From: CAYQOX01 sp964419335
Lineage (GTDB): Bacteria > Hinthialibacterota > Hinthialibacteria > Hinthialibacterales > Hinthialibacteraceae
Assembly: GCA_964419335.1 (NCBI GenBank)
Contig: CAYQOX010000002.1
Span: forward strand, 1-64,000
Direction: 5' to 3'
Length of the DNA stretch: 64,000 nt
Shown: piece by piece, positions 25,301 to 33,460 of the stretch
Position numbering within the stretch: position 1 is the first letter of the stretch
How the letters are laid out: each line of letters starts with the position of its first letter
The notes under the pieces: generated by a model
What the model saw: only the letters and a program-made list of their open reading frames with translations
Told to the model about the DNA's origin: nothing
Database searches by the model: none
Made by a program: the position numbers and the translations under genes

Positions 25301-25633
25301 ACACGAAACCAAATTGATTGTTACTGGTCGCGCACCTTGGATGTGGTTGTCCGGGCAATGGTGCTGGCGGAGGATACCCTATTTGTCGCTGGACCGCCTG
25401 AATTGTTGACTCCCGCCATCGGCGCTATGACCGAGGAAACCATTGAAGAAGCCATGAAAGCCTATGAAACTCGTAAAGGTGCACGATTATGCGCCCTCTC
25501 TACTCGCACTGGAGAGAAAATTCAGGAGGTGGCATTGGATTCTTCGCCGGTATTAGACGGTATGATAGCTGCCCAAGGACGCTGGTATCTCTCTACCGAA
25601 TCAGGTGAAGTAATCTGTTTAGGCAGAGAATAA
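22322..25633 (+). CDS. Giant exported PQQ beta-propeller with N-terminal methyltransferase-like domain
   Basis: This is an exported 1103-residue protein. The signal peptide covers about 1-28. Residues 33-150 form a class I methyltransferase-like domain: VVHLGCDDG at 51-59 resembles motif I, GLDTN the acidic strand-2 end, and EIMRVLAPNGIAYLR the post-motif region. A linker (DEWTHFLHDATNN) leads to PQQ/pyrrolo-quinoline-type WD-like repeats with blades such as VFYIADEG, YVTLGYG, LFVVTG, VFVADTP, ALFGSADGYVYCL and a C-terminal LSTESGEVICLGRE. Such proteins are known from Planctomycetes and Lentisphaerae. Because SAM is cytosolic, the methyltransferase-like part may be non-enzymatic. The first part of the propeller resembles BamB or quinoprotein dehydrogenases; no cofactor site can be assured. 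Confidence 0.85.
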   Translation: MTIIVWRKTISIFLLISSLFLYGHMSFSWGESPQEFAKKVYDETNIQGGLVVHLGCDDGKRTAALRVNDRYVVQGLDTNKQKISSARDFFHSKNLNGFVTAEKIDGSRLPYVDNTVNLVVGEKIANLSMDEIMRVLAPNGIAYLREEDEWIKNVKPRPETIDEWTHFLHDATNNAVSQDKQIHSPNHIQWIGEPKLARSHDHLASMSAAVSAGGRVFYIADEGPMEALIFPAEWYLIARDAFNGVQLWKRPIGPWEGHLRGFRSGPPELSRRLVAIEDRVYVTLGYGEPVTVLDAATGEILHTYEETKDALEIVYRDGVLFVVTGKMDISEVMKRRGASPPPRQKRLFAIDTKTKDVLWKVSNQDTAELMPLTLAIGEEKAYFQNPDEILSLNLEDGSVAWRTSRPIRKHRRGWSTPTLVVYDDVVISADREAPKAQEENHTVSVQWNPTSQGGNAPPGEMIAYSAETGNELWRAPCQETYNAPPDVLIIDNKVWSGELVQKNQPGITRALDVHTGEVQKQRPEDQECFSVGFGHHRCYRNKATLDYLLLGRSGVEFIDVDSGDAIANHWIRGTCQYGIMPSNGLIYVPPHSCACFIEAKLNGFIAVSSKPTYVPEEEPNRLEKGPAYDTISLQKPAEESQTEWPTYRRDPQRSGRTKYAMPTESKLSWKQKLGSDLTSPVASNGMVFVADTPSHRLYALNSDTGEQEWCYTAGGRIDSPPTIYQGLALFGSADGYVYCLRVSDGELIWRFQAAPRDQRHMVFGQLESVWPVPGNVLVLEEDDQTVAYAAAGRSSYVDGGMYFYKLDVLSGKMLARTRIDHRDPETELPPPFDAQGVNIPGSLPDVLSSNGESVFMRHMRFDRDGKILEPNVPHLFSPTGFLDDSWWHRTYWIYGTDMQSGWGGWPKAGNTNPSGRLLVLDDEKIYGYGRLGQYATHGSHVALQNEYIPWPPERNQPRARGATHYRLFSTSKNPDMIEVPNEFQPEDDPDRGKTRNQIDCYWSRTLDVVVRAMVLAEDTLFVAGPPELLTPAIGAMTEETIEEAMKAYETRKGARLCALSTRTGEKIQEVALDSSPVLDGMIAAQGRWYLSTESGEVICLGRE

Positions 25634-25660
25634 AACTTTGTTTCTTATTCAATAAGTTTT

Positions 25661-25693
25661 AAAAAGGGGAGCGTGTGCTAAGCTCCCCTTTTT
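25661..25693. terminator. Bidirectional terminator
   Basis: The 12-bp perfect stem aaaaaggggagc/gctccccttttt has a nine-base loop. It lies between the convergent PQQ propeller gene and floA and can end both transcripts. Confidence 0.9.
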
Positions 25694-25715
25694 CGTTAGC
25701 AAAACCTTTGTTGAA

Positions 25716-26717
25716 TTATTCTTCTTTTTCTTCTTCCTGCGGGGGTTTGGCGATCGATTCACGCATCTGCGTATCCGCTTTGATATTGTTGAGATTGTAG
25801 TAATCCATAATCCCCAAGTTGCCTTGGCGAAATGCTTCTGCAATCGCGAGCGGTACTTGCGATTCGGCTTCGACCACTTTCGCCTGCATTTCTTGGGTAC
25901 GGGCTTTCATCTCTTGTTCTTGGGCTATCGCCATGGCCTTACGTTCTTCGGCTTTCGCCTGAGCAATCTGTTTATCGGCATTGGCCTGATCAATCTGCAG
26001 TTTCGCACCGATATTATCGCCTACGTCCACATCCGCAACATCAATGGAAAGAATCTCGAATCCGGTTCCCGAATCCAACCCTTTTTCCAACACGCGTTTG
26101 GAGATCAAATCGGGATTTTCCAAAACTTGCTTGTGTGAGTTGGCTGACCCAATCGTTGTGACGATTCCCTCGCCTACACGAGCAACGATCGTTTCTTCGG
26201 TTGCACCACCCACTAAGCGGTCAAGATTGGCTTTCACCGTAACTTTGGCTTTAGCGCGCAATTGAATCCCGTCCATCGCCACCGCGGCCACAGAATCTGC
26301 ACCTTTGGTGGGATCGGGGGCATCAATGACTTTCGGCCGGACCGACATCTGCACCGCTTCGAAAACATCACGCCCTGCCAAATCGATAGCCGCAGCCCGC
26401 TCAAAGCTGAGTGGGATGTTGGCTTTATCAGCCGAGATGAGCGCCTGGGTGACCTGGTACACATTCCCTCCGGCCAAGTAGTGCGCTTCCAACTGATTCG
26501 TCGTAATTTTAACGCCTGCCTTGGTTGCATTAATCAGAGGATTGATAATCACGCTGGGGGGAACCCTACGCAGCCGCATTCCTATCAACGAAGTTAATGA
26601 CACTTTAACATTTGCGGTCAATGCCGCAATCCACAGCCGGATCGGAATGAAATAAACAAACACGATCAACAGCAGTAGAGCCAGGACAATCATTAAAGCC
26701 ATAAGTGGATCTCTCAT
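25716..26717 (-). CDS. floA: Flotillin-like protein FloA
   Basis: FloA is a membrane-microdomain scaffold of the YqfA/FloA type. A hydrophobic hairpin segment is at about 5-35, followed by an SPFH-like domain (RRVPPSVIINPLINATKAG, LEAHYLAGGNV) and a long Ala/Glu/Gln-rich coiled region at about 235-305 (QADKQIAQAKAEERKAMAIAQEQEM). The length (333) matches B. subtilis FloA (331). The ATG at 26717 is chosen because GGAGGT sits 4 bases upstream; an in-frame TTG at 26729 would overlap that site. It is last in an operon with two NfeD proteins, the classical NfeD-flotillin pairing. Confidence 0.93.
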   Translation of the reverse strand: MRDPLMALMIVLALLLLIVFVYFIPIRLWIAALTANVKVSLTSLIGMRLRRVPPSVIINPLINATKAGVKITTNQLEAHYLAGGNVYQVTQALISADKANIPLSFERAAAIDLAGRDVFEAVQMSVRPKVIDAPDPTKGADSVAAVAMDGIQLRAKAKVTVKANLDRLVGGATEETIVARVGEGIVTTIGSANSHKQVLENPDLISKRVLEKGLDSGTGFEILSIDVADVDVGDNIGAKLQIDQANADKQIAQAKAEERKAMAIAQEQEMKARTQEMQAKVVEAESQVPLAIAEAFRQGNLGIMDYYNLNNIKADTQMRESIAKPPQEEEKEE

Positions 26718-26778
26718 TGCTACCTCCAAATTGTTTAAACATAAATTATTTGACGAATCGTCAAATGTTTCGCTCTAC

Positions 26779-27252
26779 TCATATCTGGGTTACCACGATA
26801 CGATTACTATCGATTCGAATTACACGAATTCGCGAATGGGGCTCGACAAATTCGCCTTCGGTAACCACATCATAGCGATTTCCTTCGATCACCGCGATCC
26901 CTGCGGGACGTAATTCACTATCTGTTACACCTTCTTTCCCGACCAATTCTTCTCCAGTATCAATCGCGCCATAGGGTTGATCATTTTCTATTGAATCATT
27001 GAGGATAAACCATCGTCCCACGACCGAATGAGGGAAAAGTTTGAAAGCCAAGGTAACAAAAAGAATGCTGCCTACGATACAAAACAAAAGCACCAGCAAT
27101 CCTTCATGGGATCCATAGTGGTCGAAGCACATCCACACAGCAATTCCCATTAGGCAAAGGCCTAGTAATCCGATGAGCCCGCCGGGAACAAAGAGTTCTG
27201 CAAATAACAATAAAAATCCAAGCACCAAAAAAATTACAATATAAAGCAACAT
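26779..27252 (-). CDS. Short NfeD-family membrane protein
   Basis: This 157-residue NfeD protein has two or three membrane segments at about 3-28, 30-46 and 52-70. A C-terminal soluble OB-fold covers about 95-157, with the family pattern GKEGVTDSELRPAGIAVIEGNRYDVVTEGEF. It lacks the protease domain. NfeD OB-folds are thought to work with flotillins in membrane organisation. It lies between the protease-type nfeD and floA on the same strand, with 61-75 base gaps. Confidence 0.88.
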   Translation of the reverse strand: MLLYIVIFLVLGFLLLFAELFVPGGLIGLLGLCLMGIAVWMCFDHYGSHEGLLVLLFCIVGSILFVTLAFKLFPHSVVGRWFILNDSIENDQPYGAIDTGEELVGKEGVTDSELRPAGIAVIEGNRYDVVTEGEFVEPHSRIRVIRIDSNRIVVTQI

Positions 27253-27327
27253 TTCATTTATGCTCCATCGTTTCTAGTGGATAATATTTTATGAACTCTA
27301 TCAAATTTTCTCCCTTGTTCAAAGGCT

Positions 27328-28767
27328 TTAAACTTGCCGCACCACAATCCGCCGTCCTTCTACTTTGATCACCTCGACCTCGGCTTGTGCCGGTATAAAG
27401 GCTCCCTGGCTCACAACATCGGCACGTTTGCCATCGATAACCGCAATCCCTGCCGGTCGAAGAGTGGTTTTGGCAACTCCCCGCTTTCCTAAGAGTTCAG
27501 TGTTTTCTTCGCTGGCGGATTGATACCCTTGATCGCGTTCTTCGCTTTCTCGTAACATCATCCAGCCACCTGCCCGGGTTTGCACCATAAAAGGAAACAG
27601 GGCAGGAATGGCTAACCCGCTCCCCATTCCCAGAACGAGTGAAATCATCGTAACCGTTAGCGCCTGGTATAGCTCTTCCCAATTGAAAGTTTCAAAAAAA
27701 TGAGGGCTGGTGATGGAACGGTCTAACATGGTCACTACGATCGCAGCGATAATACAAAGAATTCCACCAATGCCGGTAAAACCAAACCCCGGAATTAAAA
27801 ACAGTTCCACCATTAATAAGATGATCCCAAGAACCATGAGAACTGGGCCTTCCCAACCGGCTAATCCTGCAATGGAATGCCCCCAGAAAAAGAGCAAAAA
27901 GGCGATGATCGCCACCGCCCCGGGAAATCCAAGCCCCGGCGATTGAAACTCAATAAACAAAGCCATAATGGCGATCGTAACCAGCAAACTGGAAATAGTC
28001 GTACTCGAAAGGAAGCGCGCCACTCGTTCCGAGAGATATTCTTCAAACATGACAATCTTGGCATTGGGAATACCTAACTCTTCAAGACCATCTTCCCGGT
28101 CCTCAACGATATCATTGACAAAACCATACTTCATCGCTTCGGCCGCGGTAAAGGTTAGCAATTTCCCTTTTCGGGTAATGTATTCACCGGGGTTGTCGGG
28201 ATCTTCAATTTCAATGTCTTTATCCACCATGGCTTCAGCCAGGCGAGTTTTGAATCGGCTGAACCCTTTTCTCTCGCATATTTTCCGCACTTGGGCGAGT
28301 ACATAGGAAAGCGCTTTGGCTTCCATATTCTCATCCGCTTCCCCACCCCCCATAAAAACCGGGGCCGCGGTACCGATGGTGGTTGCCTGTTTCATATAGA
28401 CATCATCGGCCGCCAAGCAAATAATCGCTCCAGCAGAGGTCGCATCTCCGGTTACATAAATCGCGACTGGGATTTTCGATTCAAGAATCAAGTCGATAAT
28501 CTCTAAAGCTGAATCAACACGACCGCCAGGAGTATCCATTTCCATCAAAAAATAAGTCGCACGTTGTTCTTCGGCCTCGCGAAAACCACGTTCTAGCGTA
28601 TGAACCAAACCAATTTCCACCTCGCCTTTAAAAGGAAACACATAAACAACTGGCTTATCAGGCACAGAGGAAGTATCCTGGGTGTGAGAGTATTGAAGCC
28701 ACCCGCCGAAAAGAAGAAGGAGTGAAAAAGCAAGATAAAGGTTTTTTCGCATAAGGGTCCATTTCAC
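27328..28767 (-). CDS. NfeD1b-type membrane serine protease
   Basis: This is a ClpP-class (SppA-like) membrane protease fused to an NfeD domain. A signal segment covers about 7-29. The protease domain (about 38-240) has MDTPGGRV at 77-83, nucleophile Ser111 in TSAGAI, and Lys151, placed where the catalytic Lys of the Pyrococcus PH1510 protease is expected. Four or five membrane helices lie at about 255-400, and the C-terminal OB-fold (about 420-479) ends in IVVRQV. The listed start is GTG 28767; ATG at 28752 is equally possible, as neither has a clear ribosome site. It heads the nfeD-nfeD-floA operon. PH1510 cleaves stomatin; cleavage of FloA or another partner is inference. Confidence 0.92.
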   Translation of the reverse strand: MKWTLMRKNLYLAFSLLLLFGGWLQYSHTQDTSSVPDKPVVYVFPFKGEVEIGLVHTLERGFREAEEQRATYFLMEMDTPGGRVDSALEIIDLILESKIPVAIYVTGDATSAGAIICLAADDVYMKQATTIGTAAPVFMGGGEADENMEAKALSYVLAQVRKICERKGFSRFKTRLAEAMVDKDIEIEDPDNPGEYITRKGKLLTFTAAEAMKYGFVNDIVEDREDGLEELGIPNAKIVMFEEYLSERVARFLSSTTISSLLVTIAIMALFIEFQSPGLGFPGAVAIIAFLLFFWGHSIAGLAGWEGPVLMVLGIILLMVELFLIPGFGFTGIGGILCIIAAIVVTMLDRSITSPHFFETFNWEELYQALTVTMISLVLGMGSGLAIPALFPFMVQTRAGGWMMLRESEERDQGYQSASEENTELLGKRGVAKTTLRPAGIAVIDGKRADVVSQGAFIPAQAEVEVIKVEGRRIVVRQV

Positions 28768-29090
28768 TTTGTTTTTTGGCTGTTACTAAGCATATTCTAT
28801 TCACTTCTTTCTTTTGTGAATAGTGTTTTCTTTTTGTTTCAAAAAACTTTAAGTAACACGAATTGAATTAGTATCATATTCTTTTACTGGAATTTTGCCA
28901 CCTGGGAACACTGTATCTGAGTTTCTTTAAGATCGAGCCAAATATTTGTGCTCCTTCCTTTATAAGGAAAACCAAAATAATTCACTCTTTCATCCTTTAC
29001 TTTTTCAAGAACCATCAGGGAAAATAGAAAGACCTAAACTTTTATGAATGAGAAAATGCCTAATCTCGTCGCGAAGCATGGAGTTTAAAA
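28768..29090. other. Divergent intergenic region with a doubtful 43-codon ORF
   Basis: The region between nfeD and the heparinase gene is AT-rich and must carry both promoters; none is clear. A minus-strand ORF at 28884-29015 (starts MVLEKVKDER, contains YFGFPYKGRSTN, ends QVAKFQ) has a protein-like composition but no ribosome site. It may be a gene remnant or chance. Confidence 0.4.
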
Positions 29091-31469
29091 ATGACCCACA
29101 ACATGATTAAAATGCCCCTCCTTTTCAGCATATCCTTCATCACTGTTCTCATTATGCATACCTCCCAAAACCGATATATTTGGGCAAATTCCAATGAGTC
29201 GGCCTCTTCCTGGAGAACAGAACACCCGAGGCTCTATTTCTCTCAAGAAAGAATCGACCCGTTTAAAGAGAAACTTTCCCATGATGAAGAAATCAAGAAA
29301 GCATGGAAAAACATCAAAGAACGTGCAGATAAATATGTTGATGAGCAGCTAGTTTCCCTGGACTACGCCGAATCAGGAAGTGGGCAGCATGGTAATTACG
29401 GTAGGCCTAGCAATCAAATGAGCCGCATGGGAGCAAACCTCGGCCTCGCTTACCAGATAACCGGAGAAGAAAAATACGCCGAAAAGCTTCGCAAAGCCAT
29501 GCTTCACTTCTCGCAATTAAACCGATGGGCAGGTGATGCTGATCGTGATCCACCTTGGCATTCGGAATTAAATACAGCCCGCTTTTGCTTTGGTTACGGC
29601 GTGGGCTACGACAGTATCCATGATTATCTCTCGGAATCCGATCGAGAGATAATCGTGGACGCTATGGTTCGATTAGGAATCTTACCCACCCTAAATGACT
29701 GGGTCTTAGCCGAAAAAAGAATTCACGCGCTGGATTCGATGGGACACAATTGGTGGAGCGTCTGTGTCTCTATGGCTGGAGTAGCTTCTTTATCCATTTT
29801 GGGCGAACACCCTGACGCTGAAACGTGGGTTGAACAAGTACGTGATTCTTTTCCTGAGTGGTTTGCTTATCAAGGCAATCTTTTGCAAAACAAGAGTCCC
29901 AACTTTGATCGTCATGGAGCCTTTTATGAAAGTGTGGTTTACGCCAATTATGCCCTGTCTGAATATTTACTCTTCCATCTGGCTTACTCCAACAGTTTCT
30001 CTGAATCGTCTCGGCCCCAAATTCCATTGCTAAATAAGAGCGGAGATTTTTTCATTCATACCGCTTATCCAACTTCGGACTCACTTCTTTCCGTAAATTT
30101 CGGGGATGGAAGCCTCAACAGCCATGGAGCCAAAACGCTGCAATTATTAAAAGCCACTGGCTTTGATAAGCCTGAATATTCTTGGTATTTAACTCAAACC
30201 AATTGGGGATTGAACGATCCCATTGGCTTAGTGTATCAAGACGTCCAACCCACAGAAACACCGCCGGAATCCTTATCAACCTCCATGCTTTATCCGGATA
30301 TCGGCTGGTGCACGATGCGGAATTCTTGGGAAGAGGATGCCACCATGCTGGCGATGAAATCAGGATTTACCTGGAATCATGCCCACCCCGATGCGGGCTC
30401 GTTTATTCTTTTCCAGGGCGGAAAACCATTGATTATTGATTCAGGGAATTGCTCGTATAGCCGGCGTGAATATTCAAGTTATTATCGTCATAGCAAAGCC
30501 CACAATGTTATTCTCTTCGATGGGGAAGGACAAAACCCAGAAGACGTAGCTCGAGGAGATCGGGGAGTTACCCATCCCGGAAAGATGCTTCACCTGATGG
30601 ATTCGGCAGGAATCAAGTACGCACTTGCCGATGTTTCTGGCCCGACTTCATGGAAATGTTCGCGAAATTACCGGCATTTTTTATGGATCGATGATGTCAT
30701 CTTGATCTTCGATGACATTAGAACTCATGAAACTCACCAGTTAGAATGGCTGCTTCATTACGAAGGAGAAGCGACCGAGGAGGGAGATACCGTTCATCTT
30801 TCCAATGGAGAACAATCGCGCGCCCAGGTTCAATTTCTTTATCCGAAAGAGAAAGAGTTTATAAAAAAAATTGGTCTCAAAGACCACGAACCCGATACGG
30901 AGACAGAATATCTTGCTGTAACTCCCGAAGAAAAAACCCGCGCCGCCAAGTTTATTACCGCTATTCTCCCTTATCATAAATCCAAGAAACCGACCACAAA
31001 AGTACAATTGCTTGAGGGAGATGAAATGCTTGGCGTCAAGATGGTCAAAGACGAAAAAACTACCGAAGTTTTCCTTAATCTACGTGCAGACGGCAGACGT
31101 ATGCATCGAAATAGCAATAAGGTTATCCAAGGATGGGATACAGATGCCTATCTTTTTGGACTCACCTATCCCTCCAATCAACCAGACGAAATCGATTCAA
31201 TCCAACGGGGTTTTGTCATTTGCGGGAGTTATTTACGTAATGAACAGCAAGTTTTACTCGATTCATTATCCAAAGTGTATTCCATTTTTTCCTGGGATGA
31301 TCAAACCTTGGATGTAATCTTGGAAGGACAGCCGATCATCAACTGTTCGATCTATTCTCCAAATCAATCACTCCAACCTTCCTTGAATGGAGAAAATGTG
31401 AGTCCTCAATGGAATGAAATCGGAAACAAATTTCAAATCAGCAAACCTCCATTTTCGGATTCACAATGA
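29091..31469 (+). CDS. Exported heparinase II/III-family polysaccharide lyase
   Basis: This is a secreted polysaccharide lyase-like protein of the heparinase II/III superfamily, which beta-eliminates uronic-acid polysaccharides. A signal or anchor covers about 5-32. An all-helical (alpha/alpha) toroid spans about 65-380, with MGHNWWSV around 217-224 and a conserved NFDRHGAFYESVVYANYA. A C-terminal beta-sandwich begins near 400, with WNHAHPDAGSF at 428-438 (His430, His432) and YYRHSKAHN at 464-472, where catalytic or metal-binding His/Tyr residues of the family lie. The length (792) is typical. GGAG lies about 8 bases before the ATG. The precise substrate (alginate, heparan or other uronan) cannot be read. 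A likely partner of the sulfatase in polysaccharide use. Confidence 0.88.
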   Translation: MTHNMIKMPLLFSISFITVLIMHTSQNRYIWANSNESASSWRTEHPRLYFSQERIDPFKEKLSHDEEIKKAWKNIKERADKYVDEQLVSLDYAESGSGQHGNYGRPSNQMSRMGANLGLAYQITGEEKYAEKLRKAMLHFSQLNRWAGDADRDPPWHSELNTARFCFGYGVGYDSIHDYLSESDREIIVDAMVRLGILPTLNDWVLAEKRIHALDSMGHNWWSVCVSMAGVASLSILGEHPDAETWVEQVRDSFPEWFAYQGNLLQNKSPNFDRHGAFYESVVYANYALSEYLLFHLAYSNSFSESSRPQIPLLNKSGDFFIHTAYPTSDSLLSVNFGDGSLNSHGAKTLQLLKATGFDKPEYSWYLTQTNWGLNDPIGLVYQDVQPTETPPESLSTSMLYPDIGWCTMRNSWEEDATMLAMKSGFTWNHAHPDAGSFILFQGGKPLIIDSGNCSYSRREYSSYYRHSKAHNVILFDGEGQNPEDVARGDRGVTHPGKMLHLMDSAGIKYALADVSGPTSWKCSRNYRHFLWIDDVILIFDDIRTHETHQLEWLLHYEGEATEEGDTVHLSNGEQSRAQVQFLYPKEKEFIKKIGLKDHEPDTETEYLAVTPEEKTRAAKFITAILPYHKSKKPTTKVQLLEGDEMLGVKMVKDEKTTEVFLNLRADGRRMHRNSNKVIQGWDTDAYLFGLTYPSNQPDEIDSIQRGFVICGSYLRNEQQVLLDSLSKVYSIFSWDDQTLDVILEGQPIINCSIYSPNQSLQPSLNGENVSPQWNEIGNKFQISKPPFSDSQ

Positions 31470-32147
31470 TTTTATGACCTATGAGGATAAACTTGTATTA
31501 ATAAATTAATATCGAACTCTTGACTTAACACATATGGTTAAAGAAAATACCCCCATTCGACATAACGACAATAGAACTGTGCGTGGGGGGAACATAACTT
31601 GTCAGAGATAACCAGGGGATGTGAAGCGTCAATGAGAAAAAACAAGATTTTTCTCCTATCGAACGTTTCCGCTTTCCCCACATACCTAAAATTAATCGAT
31701 GTATCAAAACCATAATTTAATTCAAACATTCTAAAAATCTATTTTGCATTGAATTAAGAATACGGGAGGATATAGAAAATCCCATTCCTATCCTCCTTTA
31801 TTTACATCGAAACATTATTACGGAGGAAATTTTATGAGAAAGGTACGTGGAAGCGTTGAAGGCAAAGGCTATGTTGAAATGACAGGTTATGCGCATCCAA
31901 TGGGAAGATTATAGATGCGTGACATTTAAGGGAATTCCATTTGGGGAGCCGGCACAATTCATGTGAAAAAAAATAGATATAAAATCCAACTTCATGTTTT
32001 GATAAGTTTAGCGAAGGTTCGCATGTTTTTTTTATAAAAATGATACTTATTCGAATTGAATAGGCTAAGACAGCAAGGAATAGAGCAACACAGATTGATG
32101 GCATGACTCCCTTTGGATAAACCCTTTTTTATTCTATTGTATTGAGC
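31470..32147. other. Long intergenic region with decayed gene
   Basis: This 678-base AT-rich region contains the lipocalin remnant at 31834-31914 and an imperfect stem ggaggata/tatcctcc (31765-31772 with 31789-31796) followed by tttattt, which may end the heparinase transcript. Nothing else is recognisable. Confidence 0.5.
31834..31914 (+). pseudogene. Remnant of CrtC/AttH lipocalin-like gene (C-terminus)
   Basis: This is a 26-codon ORF preceded by a strong GGAGG 8 bases before its ATG. Its product contains RGSVEGKGYVEMTGYAH, which closely resembles the C-terminal signature (GRGYVELTGYA) of the CrtC/AttH two-lipocalin family (carotenoid 1,2-hydratase relatives, normally about 350 residues). 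The rest of the gene is missing. I read it as the two ends of a deleted gene joined, or as a 3' fragment with a chance ribosome site. Confidence 0.55.
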
Positions 32148-33116
32148 ATGGTGAACATTTTCATAAAACGCTACCTTCCTATTCTTATCACGCTGCTTAT
32201 ATTTATTGTACTGGTTTCCTGGATGGATATTGCCCGTACCTGGCAAAGCATTCTCCATGCCGATGGACGATACTTATTGTTATCGTTACTCGCCGCGTTG
32301 CTGTTTCCTTTTTTAAGTGGGCTGCGATGGCACCTCATTGTATTTCAACTAGGAAAACATTTAGGAATTTGGGAAAGTTATAAACTCATAATGGCGGCTT
32401 GGCCGCTTGGAACGATAACTCCTGCTAAATCGGGTGATTTAATCAAAATCCTGTTTCTTCGGCATTTTTTGCCTTACTCCAAAACCACCGGTGTCATTTT
32501 GGCAGAACGGGTGATGGATGTGACTGCGTTATGCGTGTTTTCTCTCATCGGAGGGCTAATTTATGGTTTTATTCACGCTATCTGGGTCAGTGGTGGAATA
32601 CTCTGCGGAGTATTGCTATTTTTGTTATTCTCAAATACTCGTTGGGTAGAGTTACTCCCCCCCAAATGGCATTCCATTGCGGATAATGTGCTTGAAGCGA
32701 CCGTAAGTATGGTGCTGCATTGGCGATCTTTTTTGCTAATTTTTATGGTGACTCTGTTAAATTGGTTCATGACTTTCGTCCAGACATGGCTATGTTATTG
32801 CGCCTTTCATGTCGAGGTCCCCTTTTTGTATATGTTCGCTGCCTTGCCGATTGCAATTTTTATTGGCTTAGCCCCCATAACCATCGCAGGTATGGGAACC
32901 AGGGATGGAGCTATCATTTGGCTTTTTGGAAAATACGCCACTTTAGAAACCAATGTGCTGGTTGGATTATTGTATTCTTTCTTTGGATATTGGATCTTAG
33001 CGTTTTTGGGGATTCCATTTATGCGTGCGGCATTCCAGGGAGCGATTGGTTCAGTGAGTAAAGAGGAATTAGAAGAATCAATAGGAAGAAAGGAGAGGTA
33101 TAAGTTAGAGAATTGA
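32148..33116 (+). CDS. LPG-synthase-like (UPF0104) integral membrane protein
   Basis: This is an integral membrane protein of the lysylphosphatidylglycerol-synthase TM region family (UPF0104/AglD-like). It has about eight helices and the family motif spread AAWPLGTITPAKSGDLIKILFLRH (near 78-100), followed by VILAERVMDVTAL and AGMGTRDGAIIWLFG. The soluble aminoacyltransferase domain of MprF is absent, so lipid aminoacylation is not implied. ATG 32148 is used; a TTG at 32142 is also in frame, and neither has a good ribosome site. A paralogue lies at 58567-59586. Confidence 0.85.
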   Translation: MVNIFIKRYLPILITLLIFIVLVSWMDIARTWQSILHADGRYLLLSLLAALLFPFLSGLRWHLIVFQLGKHLGIWESYKLIMAAWPLGTITPAKSGDLIKILFLRHFLPYSKTTGVILAERVMDVTALCVFSLIGGLIYGFIHAIWVSGGILCGVLLFLLFSNTRWVELLPPKWHSIADNVLEATVSMVLHWRSFLLIFMVTLLNWFMTFVQTWLCYCAFHVEVPFLYMFAALPIAIFIGLAPITIAGMGTRDGAIIWLFGKYATLETNVLVGLLYSFFGYWILAFLGIPFMRAAFQGAIGSVSKEELEESIGRKERYKLEN

Positions 33117-33460
33117 TAATATTTGTTTTTTTTAACAGAAATAATATCATTAAACACGAGGGAATCTAACTTTTTCTGAATCAGGCAGTTAGTTAAATTT
33201 TTACTTATCAAAAAAAGATGATCAAACGAGTATGAATTGTAATTGAAGACTTGCATAATCGAAGACCCAAGGTAATATAGTGCAAAAAAACCGGGCTTGC
33301 CTATCCAATGTATATGCCGTTGCCAAAACAAATATAGATTCAATTTGAAAGCCGATTTGTTTCAAATTGTTGGGTATCCAAAAATTGGAAAATCAGAACG
33401 TTCGTAGGACGTAGCCGTGGCTACAGAAGTCGAGCCGCATATCCTTAGATGGAGGTAAAT
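33117..33460. other. Intergenic region upstream of pckA
   Basis: This AT-rich stretch holds no gene. TTGCAT 33251-33256 and TAATAT 33273-33278, 16 bases apart, are a possible promoter. Close to the gene, the perfect hairpin gtagcc/ggctac with loop gt may form in the leader; no known riboswitch was recognised. Confidence 0.4.

Noticed and set aside
31538..31729. Minus-strand 60-codon frames in the long gap after the heparinase gene
   Set aside because: Overlapping frames of equal quality, no ribosome site and no recognisable motif.
32807..33343. 178-codon minus-strand frame overlapping the UPF0104 gene
   Set aside because: Overlaps a clear membrane-protein gene, and its free N-terminal part is AT-driven low-quality sequence rich in Asn, Tyr and Lys.
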